Part shown: positions 9,182 to 19,808 of the stretch, piece after piece
How positions within the stretch are numbered: position 1 is the first letter of the stretch
How the letters are laid out: each line of letters begins with the position of its first letter
Origin: Rhodohalobacter sulfatireducens
GTDB lineage: Bacteria; Bacteroidota; Rhodothermia; Balneolales; Balneolaceae
Direction: 5' to 3'
Length of the DNA stretch: 64,000 nucleotides
Assembly: GCF_022012475.1 (NCBI RefSeq)
Contig: NZ_JAKLWS010000010.1
Coordinates: forward strand, 62,001-126,000
Made by a program: the position numbers and the translations under genes
The notes under the pieces: generated by a model
Told to the model about the DNA's origin: nothing
Database searches by the model: none
What the model saw: only the letters and a program-made list of their open reading frames with translations

Positions 9182-10003
9182 ATGGAAAACCAAAAAGTAG
9201 CTCTTGTCACCGGGGCATCCTCCGGAATTGGAAAGGAAACGGCAACGAAATTACTGAAAGACGGCCTTACCGTTTATGCGGCAGCCCGGCGATTTGAAAA
9301 AATGAAGGATCTTGAGGAACTCGGTGCTACTGCTATCAAAATGGATATCACAGTCGAGGAAGATATACAGAATGTGGTTTCAACCATCAAAGAAAACCAT
9401 GGTGGTGTGGATATATTGGTCAATAACGCCGGTTATGCCATTTATGGTGCTGTTGAAGATACCTCTATTGAAGATGCCAGGCACCAATTTGATGTAAACC
9501 TTTTTGGCCTTGCACGGCTCACACAACTGGTATTGCCATATATGCGCGAACAAAAATCTGGCAAAATCATTAACATCTCTTCCATGGGTGGAAAAATATA
9601 CACTCCTCTAGGAGCATGGTATCATGCCAGTAAACATTCTTTGGAAGGTTGGAGCGACTGCCTGAGGATTGAACTTGCACCGTTTGGTGTCGATGTTGTT
9701 ATTATTGAACCCGGTATTATTGAAACGGAGTTTGGTGATGTAATGAGCGGCCCTATGATGAAGCGATCCGGTGATACGGATTATGCTAATCTCGCAAAAT
9801 CTGTCAGTAAATCAGCTGCTGAGTCTTATGAAAAAAGCGGAGGATCTCCCCCTTCAGTGGTAGCGGAAGCTATTTCAAAAGCTGTAGCAACCAATAAACC
9901 AAAAACCCGGTATGCGATGGGAAAATTGGCCAGACCATTGCTGTTTCTGCGAAAATACCTCAGTGACAAGCTCTTTGACAAAGCTGTCATGAGCCAGGTT
10001 TAA
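9182..10003 (+). CDS. SDR family oxidoreductase
   Basis: A 273-aa classical short-chain dehydrogenase. The cofactor site VTGASSGIGKETA (TGxxxGIG) lies at residues ~9-21, NNAG is at the end of beta-4, the catalytic serine is in NISSMGG, and the YHASK tetrad motif follows. An arginine-containing AARRFEK after beta-2 suggests NADPH preference. The best general match is the 17-beta-hydroxysteroid/retinol-dehydrogenase-like SDR group; substrate unknown. It stands alone, followed by a stem-loop repeat. Confidence 0.9.
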   Translation: MENQKVALVTGASSGIGKETATKLLKDGLTVYAAARRFEKMKDLEELGATAIKMDITVEEDIQNVVSTIKENHGGVDILVNNAGYAIYGAVEDTSIEDARHQFDVNLFGLARLTQLVLPYMREQKSGKIINISSMGGKIYTPLGAWYHASKHSLEGWSDCLRIELAPFGVDVVIIEPGIIETEFGDVMSGPMMKRSGDTDYANLAKSVSKSAAESYEKSGGSPPSVVAEAISKAVATNKPKTRYAMGKLARPLLFLRKYLSDKLFDKAVMSQV

Positions 10004-10014
10004 CCCGGAAAGGT

Positions 10015-10076
10015 AGTCATCGCATAAGTGTTTTGAACTTTAAATATAGTGTTCATTCATTACTCATCCGATGACT
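10015..10076. repeat. dispersed stem-loop repeat (AGTCATCG.../ACTCATCCGATGACT)
   Basis: Left arm AGTCATCGCATAAGT (10015-10029) and right arm ACTCATCCGATGACT (10062-10076) are inverted copies with two mismatches, separated by an AT-rich ~32-bp loop. The same two arms recur at 62410-62474 and three to four times in the array at 33464-33989. It lies between two tail-to-tail genes, where a REP-type element or a bidirectional transcript end would be expected. Confidence 0.8.
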
Positions 10077-10103
10077 GAAAACATATCACAAATAACTATA
10101 AAT

Positions 10104-11468
10104 TTATACCACTTGTGTTATTCCGGGAGTCGGTACAGGGTAATATCCATCTTCACCCTTACTCACAAGTGCCGGGGTATCATAATTAACTTCCTCGGGT
10201 AAAAATTTATGATCCGGATAAAATCTCATATCGGAATTAAGTGCTTCATCCCACGTTAACGTTTGTCCTGAATAGGTAGCCATAAAGCCCAAAATAGCCG
10301 TCATCGTTGTGTGAGCAGCTCTCTCAGTATTGTCAAGAGTTTTTCCATTCCGGATGGCATCAAACAGTTCGGCATGCTCCTGCACGTATGGATTGGTTTC
10401 TGTACTGCCATGATAGTCGAAAAGGACATTATCATTTAAATCAGAAATGATTCCATAATCGGCAAAACCTTGAGTCATCGCAATACCTTTGGAACCAACG
10501 ATACGCTCAGCAACTTTAGTAAACGTGTTTCTCTGGCGCCTTGCCTGAGCAGAAACCATTACTCCGCCGGGATAGGTATATTCTATAAAGTTATGATCGT
10601 ATACCTGTCCGGTATCTTTACCGGTGATCTCTTCAACACGTCCTCCCATTCCCTGGGCTGAAATTGGATGAGAACCTACATACCAGTTCGCGATGTCAAT
10701 ATTGTGAATGAGCTGATCAAGAACCTGCCCGCCTGATGTCCAGAAAAACTGAAACTGGTTGCGAATCTGCATCTCGAGCTCACTCCATGAAGGCTCCCAA
10801 CGGACACTACCGAAAGCACCTTCCATCCAGTAAATATTCCCGGAAACTACATCACCAATCTCTCCGTCCCGGATTCGACTGTGAATTTCCCGGTATTTAT
10901 TTGAATAGCGACGCTGCAAACCAACCACTACATTCAGATTTTTCTGTTTGGCAATCTTAGCTGATTCGAGAACTCTTCGTACACCGGCGGGATCAACCGC
11001 TACAGGTTTCTCCATAAAGATATGTTTCCCTTGTCGAACGGCTTCTTCGTAATGTAACGGCCGCCAGAATGTGGGTGTTGTTAGGATTACAACATCAGCT
11101 ATTGATATGGCATCTTTATAAGCATCAAACCCGATAAACTTATTTTCATCCGGCACCATCACTTTTTCAGTTCCTGCATGTCTCTGAGAAAGGATATTGT
11201 AACTGTTGTTCAAACGATCTTCATAGATATCAGCCATTGCCACAAGCTGAACTCCATCTGCAGCATCCAATGCATTGGCAACAGCACCGGTTCCTCGGTT
11301 ACCGCATCCAATAATTGCAAGCTTTAAGGTATCGCTGGCGCCTGCATATGCACTGGCACTCAGTGGTAATGAGCCCAACATAAATCCACCGGCTGTAAAT
11401 GCAGAAGCAGCTTTTACAAAGTCGCGTCTTGAAATTCTGTTGTTGATAAGATTTTTATCTTTTTTCAT
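10104..11468 (-). CDS. Gfo/Idh/MocA family oxidoreductase with Tat signal
   Basis: Start taken at 11468 (MKKDKN...), preceded by a purine-rich AAGAGAGA stretch; an upstream in-frame start at 11492 is possible. The N-terminus has a twin-arginine motif (SRRDFVK) followed by a hydrophobic Ala/Gly-rich region, so the folded enzyme is probably exported. The dinucleotide site is LKLAIIGCGNRGTGAV; FMEKPVAVDPAG is the conserved EKP motif carrying the catalytic lysine. The C-terminal beta-sheet domain follows. Exported members act on sugars and sugar acids, often beside glycan-degradation genes. No such partner is directly adjacent. Confidence 0.9.
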   Translation of the reverse strand: MKKDKNLINNRISRRDFVKAASAFTAGGFMLGSLPLSASAYAGASDTLKLAIIGCGNRGTGAVANALDAADGVQLVAMADIYEDRLNNSYNILSQRHAGTEKVMVPDENKFIGFDAYKDAISIADVVILTTPTFWRPLHYEEAVRQGKHIFMEKPVAVDPAGVRRVLESAKIAKQKNLNVVVGLQRRYSNKYREIHSRIRDGEIGDVVSGNIYWMEGAFGSVRWEPSWSELEMQIRNQFQFFWTSGGQVLDQLIHNIDIANWYVGSHPISAQGMGGRVEEITGKDTGQVYDHNFIEYTYPGGVMVSAQARRQRNTFTKVAERIVGSKGIAMTQGFADYGIISDLNDNVLFDYHGSTETNPYVQEHAELFDAIRNGKTLDNTERAAHTTMTAILGFMATYSGQTLTWDEALNSDMRFYPDHKFLPEEVNYDTPALVSKGEDGYYPVPTPGITQVV

Positions 11469-11636
11469 CGATCTCTCTTTTTGGGTGATCATTTATTCTT
11501 GTTACCAATATAAGGGTATTCGTACAATTTTATCTGCTATTATAATCAAGTTTTTAAACCTGTTTAAATCTATTCTACTTGCTTATTATTCTATTCAATT
11601 TGCAAAAATATCAAACCCTTTACTGTTAAACTAAGG

Positions 11637-12425
11637 ATGATATACTCCACACTAAAAAACATCTATTTTAGAATCAGCCGTACTTTAAGAGAAGGATATG
11701 CATACTATCATGATTATACCAAAGAGTTATCGAGAGAGCAGAAAAGGATTGTAATTTACGGGCAAGGCAGAACCGGAAGTACGCTTCTTGAAAGTCTCCT
11801 GGCATCCACCGGTTACGTTGCAGAACACGGTGAATTATTATCTACAAAGTTTAGAGAAATCAAGTACCCGCTGAAGTTTATCCGTGGATTAGCCAAATCA
11901 ACAAATCCCCAGGGTTTTATTTTTCACCTTAAATCCTATCAGCTTAACAAAAAACGAAAAAAATCTGTCGAACCATCTCATTTTTTGGAGGAACTGCAAA
12001 AAGACGGGTGGTTCATAATTTACTTGAGACGAGAAAACAAAGTGAAACATGCACTCTCTTCTATAATCGCACATCAAAGAGGCAGCTTCCATAAGGTTGA
12101 TGACCAAATAGAAGAAATAAATGTACATGTTGACTGTGAAAACCTCATGAGAAGAACCAACAAAAGAATAAAGATTGACAGAATTGATGCGGAAAGTTTA
12201 AAGAATATCAATTTCCATGAAGTAGTTTACGAATTGGATCTCGAACATGAAAAAAATCATCAATCTACAATAGATAAAATATTAAAAAAACTTCATTTAG
12301 AGCCTAAAATGGCGACCAGTAAACAGCGAAAAATTTATAGAGCACCTCTCCACGATATGATCAAAAATTACGACGAATTCATAGATTGCGTTCATAATAA
12401 TGGATGGGAAAAATACCTCTCATGA
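11637..12425 (+). CDS. sulfotransferase-like protein
   Basis: A 262-aa protein with a P-loop-like PAPS site, YGQGRTGSTLLESLLAS, near residue 43 (the 5'-phosphosulfate-binding loop), and FIIYLRRENKVKHALSSII, which matches the 3'-phosphate-binding strand and helix (R...S) of sulfotransferases. It would transfer sulfate from PAPS to a carbohydrate or lipid acceptor. The gene is isolated and AT-rich compared with neighbours, and has no recognisable biosynthetic partners, consistent with a mobile or accessory gene. The acceptor is unknown. Confidence 0.78.
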   Translation: MIYSTLKNIYFRISRTLREGYAYYHDYTKELSREQKRIVIYGQGRTGSTLLESLLASTGYVAEHGELLSTKFREIKYPLKFIRGLAKSTNPQGFIFHLKSYQLNKKRKKSVEPSHFLEELQKDGWFIIYLRRENKVKHALSSIIAHQRGSFHKVDDQIEEINVHVDCENLMRRTNKRIKIDRIDAESLKNINFHEVVYELDLEHEKNHQSTIDKILKKLHLEPKMATSKQRKIYRAPLHDMIKNYDEFIDCVHNNGWEKYLS

Positions 12426-12447
12426 ATTCTGTTAATGCTCTCCCAAT

Positions 12448-12478
12448 TAAAAAACCCCTCCTGTAAAATCAGAAGGGG
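12448..12478 (-). terminator. Rho-independent terminator of the EF-hand gene
   Basis: On the minus strand CCCCTTCTG pairs with CAGGAGGGG (12455-12478, one G-T pair) around a short loop, followed by a run of six or more T (plus-strand A run at 12448-12454). It is 24 bp past the stop of the EF-hand gene. Confidence 0.85.
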
Positions 12479-12501
12479 CAAATTTTTGAAACACTAAAAA
12501 G

Positions 12502-13053
12502 TTATGTTTCAAGATAAAGGTTGTTAAATGTCGTGAACTCGTTGTTACTGAGATATCCGTTACCGTCAATATCCCACGTGGTGTAGATGGCTTTCGCCAA
12601 CTCATTTTCATTCAGATGACCGTCGCTGTCACTGTCAAAATCTCTATAGTAACCAGACTCATAAATAGATCTGTAAAATGTACGATAGTCGATCTCGCTA
12701 TCTGACTCTTTTTTAACAGCGACTTCATAATCTACATAATCACCATAAAGATAATCATAACCCCATTTGGACTCAGAGAAGTCGAGTCGATCGTTATTGT
12801 TCGAATCCAGGACTTTAAATGTCATCCTGTAAAAATCCTCATCATCCAGATGATTATCATTGTTCATATCCCAGTCGGAGTAGTAATATTCGACAAAATG
12901 GGATTGAAACTCATCCATGCTAATCTTGCTATTATTGTTACTGTCCCACTCATTAAATGAAGTATCCGGGACTACATTTACAACAGTTAAAAGCAAGAAT
13001 AGAAGTGTAGATGTTTTTAGTGCTTTACCTGCATGCTCTTTGATGCTCCACAT
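12502..13053 (-). CDS. secreted EF-hand protein with five calcium-binding loops
   Basis: A 183-aa protein with a hydrophobic N-terminal segment (about residues 14-28) and then five canonical 12-residue EF-hand loops: DSNNNSKISMDE, DMNNDNHLDDED, DSNNNDRLDFSE, DSDSDGHLNENE and DIDGNGYLSNNE. All have acids at positions 1, 3, 5 and 12 or close substitutes. Five loops is an odd number, since EF-hands usually pair. The gene is monocistronic with its own terminator. A role in Ca2+ buffering or Ca2+-dependent adhesion is plausible but not shown. Confidence 0.88.
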   Translation of the reverse strand: MWSIKEHAGKALKTSTLLFLLLTVVNVVPDTSFNEWDSNNNSKISMDEFQSHFVEYYYSDWDMNNDNHLDDEDFYRMTFKVLDSNNNDRLDFSESKWGYDYLYGDYVDYEVAVKKESDSEIDYRTFYRSIYESGYYRDFDSDSDGHLNENELAKAIYTTWDIDGNGYLSNNEFTTFNNLYLET

Positions 13054-13123
13054 AACTATTCATCAATTAGATTAAAACTCTGATGCAGAATTTTATCTAA
13101 TTCGCTAAAAAAGCTTGAATGGT

Positions 13124-13330
13124 TTACTCGCCCTTAAATTTATAAAGTGACCATGCCGCTGCTCCTAAAACAACAGCTGCTCCTCCAAAAATTAGTGCGA
13201 GGTTAACATCGCGCTGAACTCTTTGAGCTCTTGAAAGATAATTTGAACCGACCCCCTTCTCGGAAATTAATTTTTCGAGTTTTCTAACTCTGTCTTCTAA
13301 TTCCGCTCTTGTTTTATTTTTCAAATCCAT
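13124..13330 (-). CDS. small single-pass membrane protein with coiled-coil N-terminus
   Basis: A 68-aa protein. Residues 1-25 are charged and heptad-like (LEDRVRKLEKLI), and residues ~45-63 form one membrane segment (LALIFGGAAVVLGAAAWSLY) followed by KFKGE. The family is not recognised. Size, composition and clean start/stop separation from neighbours support a real gene. It lies in a reverse-strand group with the EF-hand and cupin genes but with gaps of 70-90 bp. Confidence 0.6.
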   Translation of the reverse strand: MDLKNKTRAELEDRVRKLEKLISEKGVGSNYLSRAQRVQRDVNLALIFGGAAVVLGAAAWSLYKFKGE

Positions 13331-13415
13331 TTTGACTTAGATTACTTTATTTATTCAACTTCATTCATTTATAAAACAGATTTAAGGATTAATGAGTTTC
13401 ACATTACTTGATGAG

Positions 13416-13928
13416 TTACTTCTCAATATCATTCCAAATAGTAGGTAATCCCGCATATGTACCCTGTAATGGGTCCGTTGATGGAACAGGGACTTCGGAA
13501 ATATTTTTGTCAGCTTGTGGACGCTCTCCTTGTTTCCCTGTCTTCAAATCATAGCCACTCCCGTTTGGGTGGGCTCCAACAACCCCGAAGTCTCTGCTTG
13601 AACCGAGATTTTTGTGGCCCACACCTGCCGGAATAATAATGACGTCACCGGTCGAAACCTCAACCTTAATTCCGCTTTCACCGCCCATAAGTAGTTTGGC
13701 ACTACCGGAGTAAACACCTAACACTTCATGCGTATTGCTGTGGTAGTGATGGTAGCTGAATACTCCATTTCTCCATGAATTATACCAGTTGTTTTGTTTA
13801 AACTTGTTTTCAAACCACCTCGCTCCTCCGCTATCACGATCTGTAAATACATCTCTGTATATCAACAGCGGTAATCTGTTGTTTGGGATACTGCCATCGT
13901 CCTCAAGAAAGAATGACTCAGGTTGCAT
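13416..13928 (-). CDS. cupin-domain protein (YjlB-like)
   Basis: Start set at ATG 13928 (MQPESFF...). An in-frame GTG 30 bp upstream lies inside the terminator stem of the previous gene and is unlikely. The metal-binding cupin motif is YSYHHYHSNTHEVLGVYSG, followed by GDVIIIPAGVGHKNLG. The C-terminal VPSTDPLQGTYAGLPTIW matches the tail of the B. subtilis YjlB family. Length is ~170 aa, as usual for that family, whose function is unknown. Confidence 0.86.
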   Translation of the reverse strand: MQPESFFLEDDGSIPNNRLPLLIYRDVFTDRDSGGARWFENKFKQNNWYNSWRNGVFSYHHYHSNTHEVLGVYSGSAKLLMGGESGIKVEVSTGDVIIIPAGVGHKNLGSSRDFGVVGAHPNGSGYDLKTGKQGERPQADKNISEVPVPSTDPLQGTYAGLPTIWNDIEK

Positions 13929-13949
13929 AAACAGCTTCTTTTTTATGAT

Positions 13950-13991
13950 AAAAACCACGGAATTATTTATTAAATCATTACAATTCCGTGG
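13950..13991 (-). terminator. Rho-independent terminator after the YbaK-like gene
   Basis: Perfect 10-bp inverted repeat AATTCCGTGG / CCACGGAATT (arms 13982-13991 and 13955-13964). It is followed on the minus strand by TTTTT (plus-strand A run 13950-13954). It sits just after the stop of the deacylase gene at 14009 and just upstream of the cupin gene start. Confidence 0.85.
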
Positions 13992-14008
13992 CTGTATTTC
14001 AGTTACGA

Positions 14009-14482
14009 CTACGACATAGCCCGAACAGCAATTGGAACAATTTCCGGATTTACAAGATCTTCGAAATCTTTGTAATTCATTTTTACAACCTCTTTATGCG
14101 TTCCGGCATTAAAGGCGATTTTCTCATCTTCTGTCAACACTTCTGCAACATAAGTATCCATATCGAACAGGTTGCCAAATGGCGGCATTGCTCCAATCTC
14201 GCAATCAGGGAACATATCCTCGAATTCAGATTCTGATGCCAGCTCAACATTTTCAGCATCAAAAGTATCTTTGATTGCTTCGAAATCAACATCATGTGTT
14301 GATGGTAAAACGAACATCTTAATATCGTCGTCAACCTTTACCATCACCGTTTTAACCATCTCTTTTCCCGGGATATGAGCCGAAGCTGCTACCTCTTGGG
14401 CAGTAAATGCCTTTGAATGTCTAACAACCACGTACTTGATTCCCTTTTCATCCAGATAACTAGTGAGTTTTTCTAGTGCCAT
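14009..14482 (-). CDS. YbaK/EbsC-family aminoacyl-tRNA deacylase
   Basis: A 157-aa single-domain protein of the YbaK/ProX editing family. LDEKGIKYVVVRHSKAFTAQ (N-terminal sheet), the GKEMVKTVMVKVDDD strand with the conserved lysine, and IGAMPPFGNLF in the C-terminal part all match. Such enzymes hydrolyse mischarged tRNAs such as Ala- or Cys-tRNAPro. The free-standing form lacks the ProRS body, so it acts in trans. Substrate specificity cannot be read. It is transcribed away from gltB with a long intergenic region between them. Confidence 0.85.
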   Translation of the reverse strand: MALEKLTSYLDEKGIKYVVVRHSKAFTAQEVAASAHIPGKEMVKTVMVKVDDDIKMFVLPSTHDVDFEAIKDTFDAENVELASESEFEDMFPDCEIGAMPPFGNLFDMDTYVAEVLTEDEKIAFNAGTHKEVVKMNYKDFEDLVNPEIVPIAVRAMS

Positions 14483-15089
14483 AATTCCTCCCGATTTTGT
14501 GAACTGTTATACTATTAATAAAATACGTGATCTGTCGGAATCATTCCGTCATAATTGATACTTAGTAGACTGCCGAAAACAGACTTATTAAGTCAAAGAT
14601 TTGAACAATTTCATGCACAGAAATCAGATATTTTTCAGATCAAAAATGGAAAAATCTGCTAAAAAACTTATCACTTTTCGACTTTTCTTTGAATTTGTTT
14701 GAGAACTAAAAATGCTGTATATGATAAAGCAGAGTGCTTGTAACCGCTTCCAACTGTAAATTGTCTAATTACCAACAGAAAAATGATCTTTAATTGCGTT
14801 TAAATTGAAAAATCGCCCAAAAATCTTATTACATTAAAGGTTCAAATTCTTCGGTTTCTAATTCCTGCTCCGAGTTAGATGAACCGTTGTGCGATTGGTA
14901 AACAGACCGATAAACCTTTTTACATGAGGATGATAAATAACGTCAATATTTGCCCGGCTCTACAACACTGTTTTAGGATATAACCCCCCTCCCGGAAAAT
15001 GCAAATGGCGTTATATCTAGATTTAGGATATTAACCAGGTATTGGAAAACCGAACGAACAAGTTTCTATAAGTAAGCTCATTGAATATT
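14483..15089. other. 600-bp divergent intergenic region upstream of gltB
   Basis: No gene on either strand. The sequence is AT-rich and serves as the 5' region of both the YbaK-like gene and the gltBD operon. The only ordered element seen is the dyad group at 14977-15036 (separate entry). Promoters presumably lie here, but no -10/-33 pair is convincing enough to call. Confidence 0.5.
14977..15036. promoter_or_regulatory. candidate operator with repeated GGATATAAC-type sites before gltB
   Basis: GATATAAC (14977-14984) and GTTATATC (15010-15017) form a perfect 8-bp inverted pair. A third, near-direct copy, GGATATTAACC, lies at 15026-15036, about 50 bp before the gltB start. Three related sites in 60 bp suggest binding of a dimeric regulator, such as a nitrogen-responsive one, but no known consensus is matched. 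Confidence 0.4.
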
Positions 15090-18000
15090 ATGGACATTGC
15101 AGCAACAAATAAGCGGCCCGGAAAACAAGGCTTATACAACCCCGAGTACGAGCACGATGCTTGTGGCATTGGATTTGTAGTAAATATAAAGGGTAAGCAG
15201 ACTAACAAAATTGTTAAGCAGGCTTTAACAGTATTGCGAAATTTAGACCACCGGGGTGCTACGGGTGCAGAAGCAAATTCCGGGGATGGTGCGGGTATTC
15301 TCATGCAGATTCCGCATAAATTTTTAAAACACTCTTGCGAAGGGCTGAATATAGATCTTCCTGAACCGGGTCAATACGGAGTGGGCATGATGTTCCTACC
15401 CGGTGATCGCGAAGACAGGCGACCTTGTGAAAAAGTAGTTGAACGAATTGTAGAAGAAGAAGGCCTCGAAGTATTAGGATGGAGAAAAGTACCAACGGAT
15501 AACTTCCACCTTGGTAAAACTGCTAAAGCATCCGAACCTTCATTTCGTCAACTGTTCATAAGAAGAAGTGATGATCTCGAAACCGATCTCGATTTTGAGC
15601 GAAAGCTCTATGTGATCCGCCGGCGTGCGACTCGAGCGATTGAAGAGACGGACATGAACATTAAGGAGAAAGATCTGTTCTATATCGCAAGTCTTTCAAG
15701 CCGCACCATTATTTATAAAGGGATGCTTACACCTAAACAGGTGGAAACATTTTTCCCGGATCTGCAAGATCCAAATGTTGAATCTGCCCTTGCGTTGGTT
15801 CACTCGCGATTTAGCACCAATACATTTCCGAGCTGGAAACTGGCTCACCCCTACCGGTACCTGATCCATAACGGAGAAATCAACACACTCCGTGGAAACC
15901 AAAACTGGATGCGGGCACGACAGGGACAGTTGGCATCTGAACTGTTCGGCGATGACCTGAAAAAGATCTTCCCGATAATCCAGGACGATGGAAGTGACTC
16001 AGGCAAATTCGATAACTGTCTTGAATTTCTTGCCCTCAGCGGACGATCTCTCCCCCACGTTATGATGATGATGATTCCTGAACCGTGGGAGAAACATAAA
16101 AGCATGGACCCCGAAAAGCGGGCATTTTACGAATATCACAGCTGCCTGATGGAACCCTGGGATGGCCCGGCATCGATCGCATTCACAGACGGAAAAGTTG
16201 TTGGAGCAACTCTCGATCGAAATGGCCTTCGACCTTCACGTTATTATGTAACGCGTGACGATACCGTAGTATTAGCATCTGAGGTAGGCGTGCTTGATAT
16301 TCCGGAAGAGGACGTTGTTCAGAAAGAACGCCTTCAGCCCGGGCGTATGCTTTTGATCGATACGGAAAAAGGGCGAATTATCAGCGATGAAGAGATTAAG
16401 AAGAAGATTGCAACGGAACATCCATATGGAGAATGGCTCGAAAAGAACTTAATCAACTTTGATAAAGCCACCGAAAAGCTTACCTACGCTAAACCTGAAT
16501 TATCTCACAAGGATATTGTACATCGGCAAAAGGTATTTGGTTACACATATGAAGATCTCCAGGTAAATGTAGGTCCGATGGCTGAAAATATGCTTCAGCC
16601 GGTTGGAGCGATGGGCAATGATGCTCCTATTGCAGTACTATCTAATCAACCCCAGCTGCTCTATAACTATTTCAAACAGTTGTTTGCGCAGGTTACAAAC
16701 CCGCCAATCGATCCTATTCGGGAGGAGTTAATTACCTCAACTGAAACTATTTTGGGATCTCAGGGAAACATCTTAAAGCCAACTCCCGAAAGTTGTCGCC
16801 AAATTGAATTGTCATCTCCAATTATGACAAATGAGGAGATGGAACAACTCAGGGATTTAAAACTTCCCGGTTTCAAAACTGAAACACTTCCAATTTTATT
16901 TGAGGCAGGTTCCGGTGGTGAGGGGCTCGAAAAAGCGCTCGATAAACTGTTCGAGAGAGCCGACATAGCAATTATGAAAGGAGTGAATATTCTAGTTCTC
17001 TCTGACAAAGATTTTGATCAAAACCGAGTACCGATTCCTGCCCTGCTGGCTGTTGCCGGTCTTCACCATCATCTGATTCGCGAAGGAAAGCGAACCAAGG
17101 TGGGTATTGTTCTTGAATCCGGCGAACCTCGTGAAACGCATCACTTCTGTACACTTCTTGGTTACGGAGTGGATGCGGTTAATCCATACATGGCCTATGA
17201 AAGTCTGCACGACCTGATCCAGGAAGGATTTATTGAGAATATTGACTACAAGCGAGCTGTAAAAGGATACAATAAAGCTGTGGTAAAAGGCATTGTAAAA
17301 GTGATGTCTAAGATGGGGATTTCCACTATCAAATCGTACAGAGGTGCCCAGATTTTTGAAGCACTCGGTCTTGGAAAAGAGGTCATCGATAAATATTTCT
17401 CCTGGACAGATTCCAGAATTGGTGGAATTGGACTTGAAGAGATCGCCAAAGAAGCTGAAATGCGGCATAAAGAAGCTTATCCAAATGTTCAAACCAACGG
17501 ACAGGTTCTGGATGAAGGCGGCCAGTACAAGTGGCGGAGAAATGGGGAGTACCATATGTATAATCCAAAAACCGTTCATACACTTCAGTTTGCAAGCAAA
17601 ACCGGTGATTATCAACTTTATAAAGAGTATGCAAAGCTGATTGATGATCAACTGGATCCCCCTCCCACACTTCGTCACTTATTGGATTTTAACTTTGAGG
17701 AAAATCCAATCCCAATCGAAGAGGTGGAATCAGTAGAATCGATCTGTAAACGATTCAAAACCGGTGCGATGTCGTACGGCTCCATCAGCCAGGAAACGCA
17801 CGAGGCACTGGCCATTGCAATGAATCGAATTGGAGGGAAAAGCAATACCGGCGAAGGAGGCGAGGATCCCAAACGTTATACACTCGATCCGAATGGAGAT
17901 TCACGAAACAGTGCCATCAAACAGGTTGCTTCCGGGCGCTTTGGCGTTACCAGCGAATACCTCACACAGGGAAATGAAATTCAAATTAAAATGGCCCAGG

Positions 18001-19706
18001 GTGCCAAGCCCGGTGAAGGTGGCGAGCTGCCCGGACGAAAAGTGTACCCCTGGATTGCCAAGGTGCGATTATCGACTCCAGGTGTTGGACTGATTTCACC
18101 TCCGCCCCACCACGATATTTACTCTATTGAGGACCTGGCACAGTTGATCCACGATCTAAAAAATGCCAACAATAAAGCACGAATTAACGTGAAGTTGGTC
18201 TCTCTGAAAGGAGTTGGCACGATTGCAGCCGGTGTATCCAAAGGACATGCGGATGTTATTCTGGTCAGCGGCCATGATGGAGGTACGGGTGCATCACCCC
18301 AAACAAGTATTAAACATGCGGGACTACCGTGGGAGCTTGGACTTTCTGAGACTCACCAAACTCTTGTGATGAATAATCTTCGAAGCCGTGTAACACTCGA
18401 AACAGACGGGCAGATCAAAACAGGCCGCGATATTGCAATCGCAGCTCTGCTTGGGGCTGAAGAATATGGATTCGGCACAAGTGCACTGATTACACTGGGT
18501 TGTATTATGATGCGTGTTTGCCACCTCGATACATGCCCTGTAGGAATTGCCACACAGAACCCGGAATTGAGACATCAGTACAAGGGCGACCCCCAGTATG
18601 TGGTGAATTTCATGAAGTTTGTTGCACAGGATGTGCGAGAGTATATGGCGAAGCTTGGATTCCGAACGGTTGATGAGATGATCGGCAGAACCGACAAACT
18701 CAAACAACGAAAAATTGATCACTGGAAAGGAAAAAAACTGGATCTTTCACCGATCCTGTTTAAGCCGGAAGTAGGTGACGAAATAGGAATTCGAAAGCTG
18801 ATTGAGCAAAACCATGGCCTTGAGAACTCCCTTGATGTTCAAACATTGATGGATATCTGTGAGCCGGCTCTTACAAATAAAGAGCCCGTAAGAGCAACAC
18901 TGCCAATTCGGAATATTAACCGTGTGGTTGGTACTATTCTCGGAAGTGAAGTTACCCGTAGGCACGGGCGCGACGGACTGCCGGAGGATACCATTCACTT
19001 GAAGTTTAAAGGTTCTGCGGGGCAAAGCTTTGGAGCATTTGTGCCAAAAGGGGTAACTCTTGAACTGCAGGGAGACGCCAACGACTACTTTGGAAAAGGA
19101 TTATCCGGTGGAAAGCTGATACTCTATCCGGGAGAAGGTGCGAAATTCAAACCGGAAGAAAATATTATTGTTGGTAATGTATCTTTCTATGGTGCAACCA
19201 GTGGAGAAGCATACATTCGTGGCATGGCCGGTGAGCGTTTCTGCGTACGAAACAGTGGCGTTAGAGCCGTTGTGGAATCCGTGGGTGATCACGCTTGTGA
19301 ATATATGACCGGCGGGCGTGTAGTTGTACTTGGTTCAACGGGCCGAAACTTTGCAGCGGGTATGTCGGGTGGAATTGCCTACGTGCTCGACCAACAAGGA
19401 ACATTTGAACATTACTGCAATACCGAGATGGTTTATCTTGAACGCCTCAAAGATGAAAATGAGATTGAGGAAGTTGAACAGATGATTCGAAACCATTCCG
19501 ATTATACAGATAGTACAATGGGCTGGAAGGTACTTGCGAAATGGGACGAAATGGTTCCGAAATTTGTCAAAGTAATGCCAAAAGACTTTAAACGAATGCA
19601 AGAATCGATCGAGGAGTCCGAGAAAAATGGACTTTCCGGCGAAGATGCAGTAATGGAAGCATTCCTTCAAAATAAAGAAGATAAAGCCCGCCAGGAAGGT
19701 AACTGA
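15090..19706 (+). CDS. gltB: glutamate synthase large subunit
   Basis: Start at ATG 15090 rather than TTG 15081. A 1538-aa protein. A ~24-residue propeptide precedes CGIGFVVN, so Cys25 becomes the N-terminal nucleophile of the class II amidotransferase domain. The central domain and the FMN/3Fe-4S synthase domain ([32 protein letters not shown] and the [20 protein letters not shown] cluster region) follow, then the C-terminal beta-helix ([24 protein letters not shown]). It makes two glutamates from glutamine and 2-oxoglutarate with electrons from GltD. It is followed 102 bp later by gltD. Confidence 0.97.
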   Translation: MDIAATNKRPGKQGLYNPEYEHDACGIGFVVNIKGKQTNKIVKQALTVLRNLDHRGATGAEANSGDGAGILMQIPHKFLKHSCEGLNIDLPEPGQYGVGMMFLPGDREDRRPCEKVVERIVEEEGLEVLGWRKVPTDNFHLGKTAKASEPSFRQLFIRRSDDLETDLDFERKLYVIRRRATRAIEETDMNIKEKDLFYIASLSSRTIIYKGMLTPKQVETFFPDLQDPNVESALALVHSRFSTNTFPSWKLAHPYRYLIHNGEINTLRGNQNWMRARQGQLASELFGDDLKKIFPIIQDDGSDSGKFDNCLEFLALSGRSLPHVMMMMIPEPWEKHKSMDPEKRAFYEYHSCLMEPWDGPASIAFTDGKVVGATLDRNGLRPSRYYVTRDDTVVLASEVGVLDIPEEDVVQKERLQPGRMLLIDTEKGRIISDEEIKKKIATEHPYGEWLEKNLINFDKATEKLTYAKPELSHKDIVHRQKVFGYTYEDLQVNVGPMAENMLQPVGAMGNDAPIAVLSNQPQLLYNYFKQLFAQVTNPPIDPIREELITSTETILGSQGNILKPTPESCRQIELSSPIMTNEEMEQLRDLKLPGFKTETLPILFEAGSGGEGLEKALDKLFERADIAIMKGVNILVLSDKDFDQNRVPIPALLAVAGLHHHLIREGKRTKVGIVLESGEPRETHHFCTLLGYGVDAVNPYMAYESLHDLIQEGFIENIDYKRAVKGYNKAVVKGIVKVMSKMGISTIKSYRGAQIFEALGLGKEVIDKYFSWTDSRIGGIGLEEIAKEAEMRHKEAYPNVQTNGQVLDEGGQYKWRRNGEYHMYNPKTVHTLQFASKTGDYQLYKEYAKLIDDQLDPPPTLRHLLDFNFEENPIPIEEVESVESICKRFKTGAMSYGSISQETHEALAIAMNRIGGKSNTGEGGEDPKRYTLDPNGDSRNSAIKQVASGRFGVTSEYLTQGNEIQIKMAQGAKPGEGGELPGRKVYPWIAKVRLSTPGVGLISPPPHHDIYSIEDLAQLIHDLKNANNKARINVKLVSLKGVGTIAAGVSKGHADVILVSGHDGGTGASPQTSIKHAGLPWELGLSETHQTLVMNNLRSRVTLETDGQIKTGRDIAIAALLGAEEYGFGTSALITLGCIMMRVCHLDTCPVGIATQNPELRHQYKGDPQYVVNFMKFVAQDVREYMAKLGFRTVDEMIGRTDKLKQRKIDHWKGKKLDLSPILFKPEVGDEIGIRKLIEQNHGLENSLDVQTLMDICEPALTNKEPVRATLPIRNINRVVGTILGSEVTRRHGRDGLPEDTIHLKFKGSAGQSFGAFVPKGVTLELQGDANDYFGKGLSGGKLILYPGEGAKFKPEENIIVGNVSFYGATSGEAYIRGMAGERFCVRNSGVRAVVESVGDHACEYMTGGRVVVLGSTGRNFAAGMSGGIAYVLDQQGTFEHYCNTEMVYLERLKDENEIEEVEQMIRNHSDYTDSTMGWKVLAKWDEMVPKFVKVMPKDFKRMQESIEESEKNGLSGEDAVMEAFLQNKEDKARQEGN

Positions 19707-19808
19707 GGCAGGCTTAAGTTCTCCCTTGACCGTCTACCAAATAATTAATGATGATCAGGGACTGTTTACACTGACTGAAAACATTAATGAATAGAAGCAG
19801 ATTAGATT

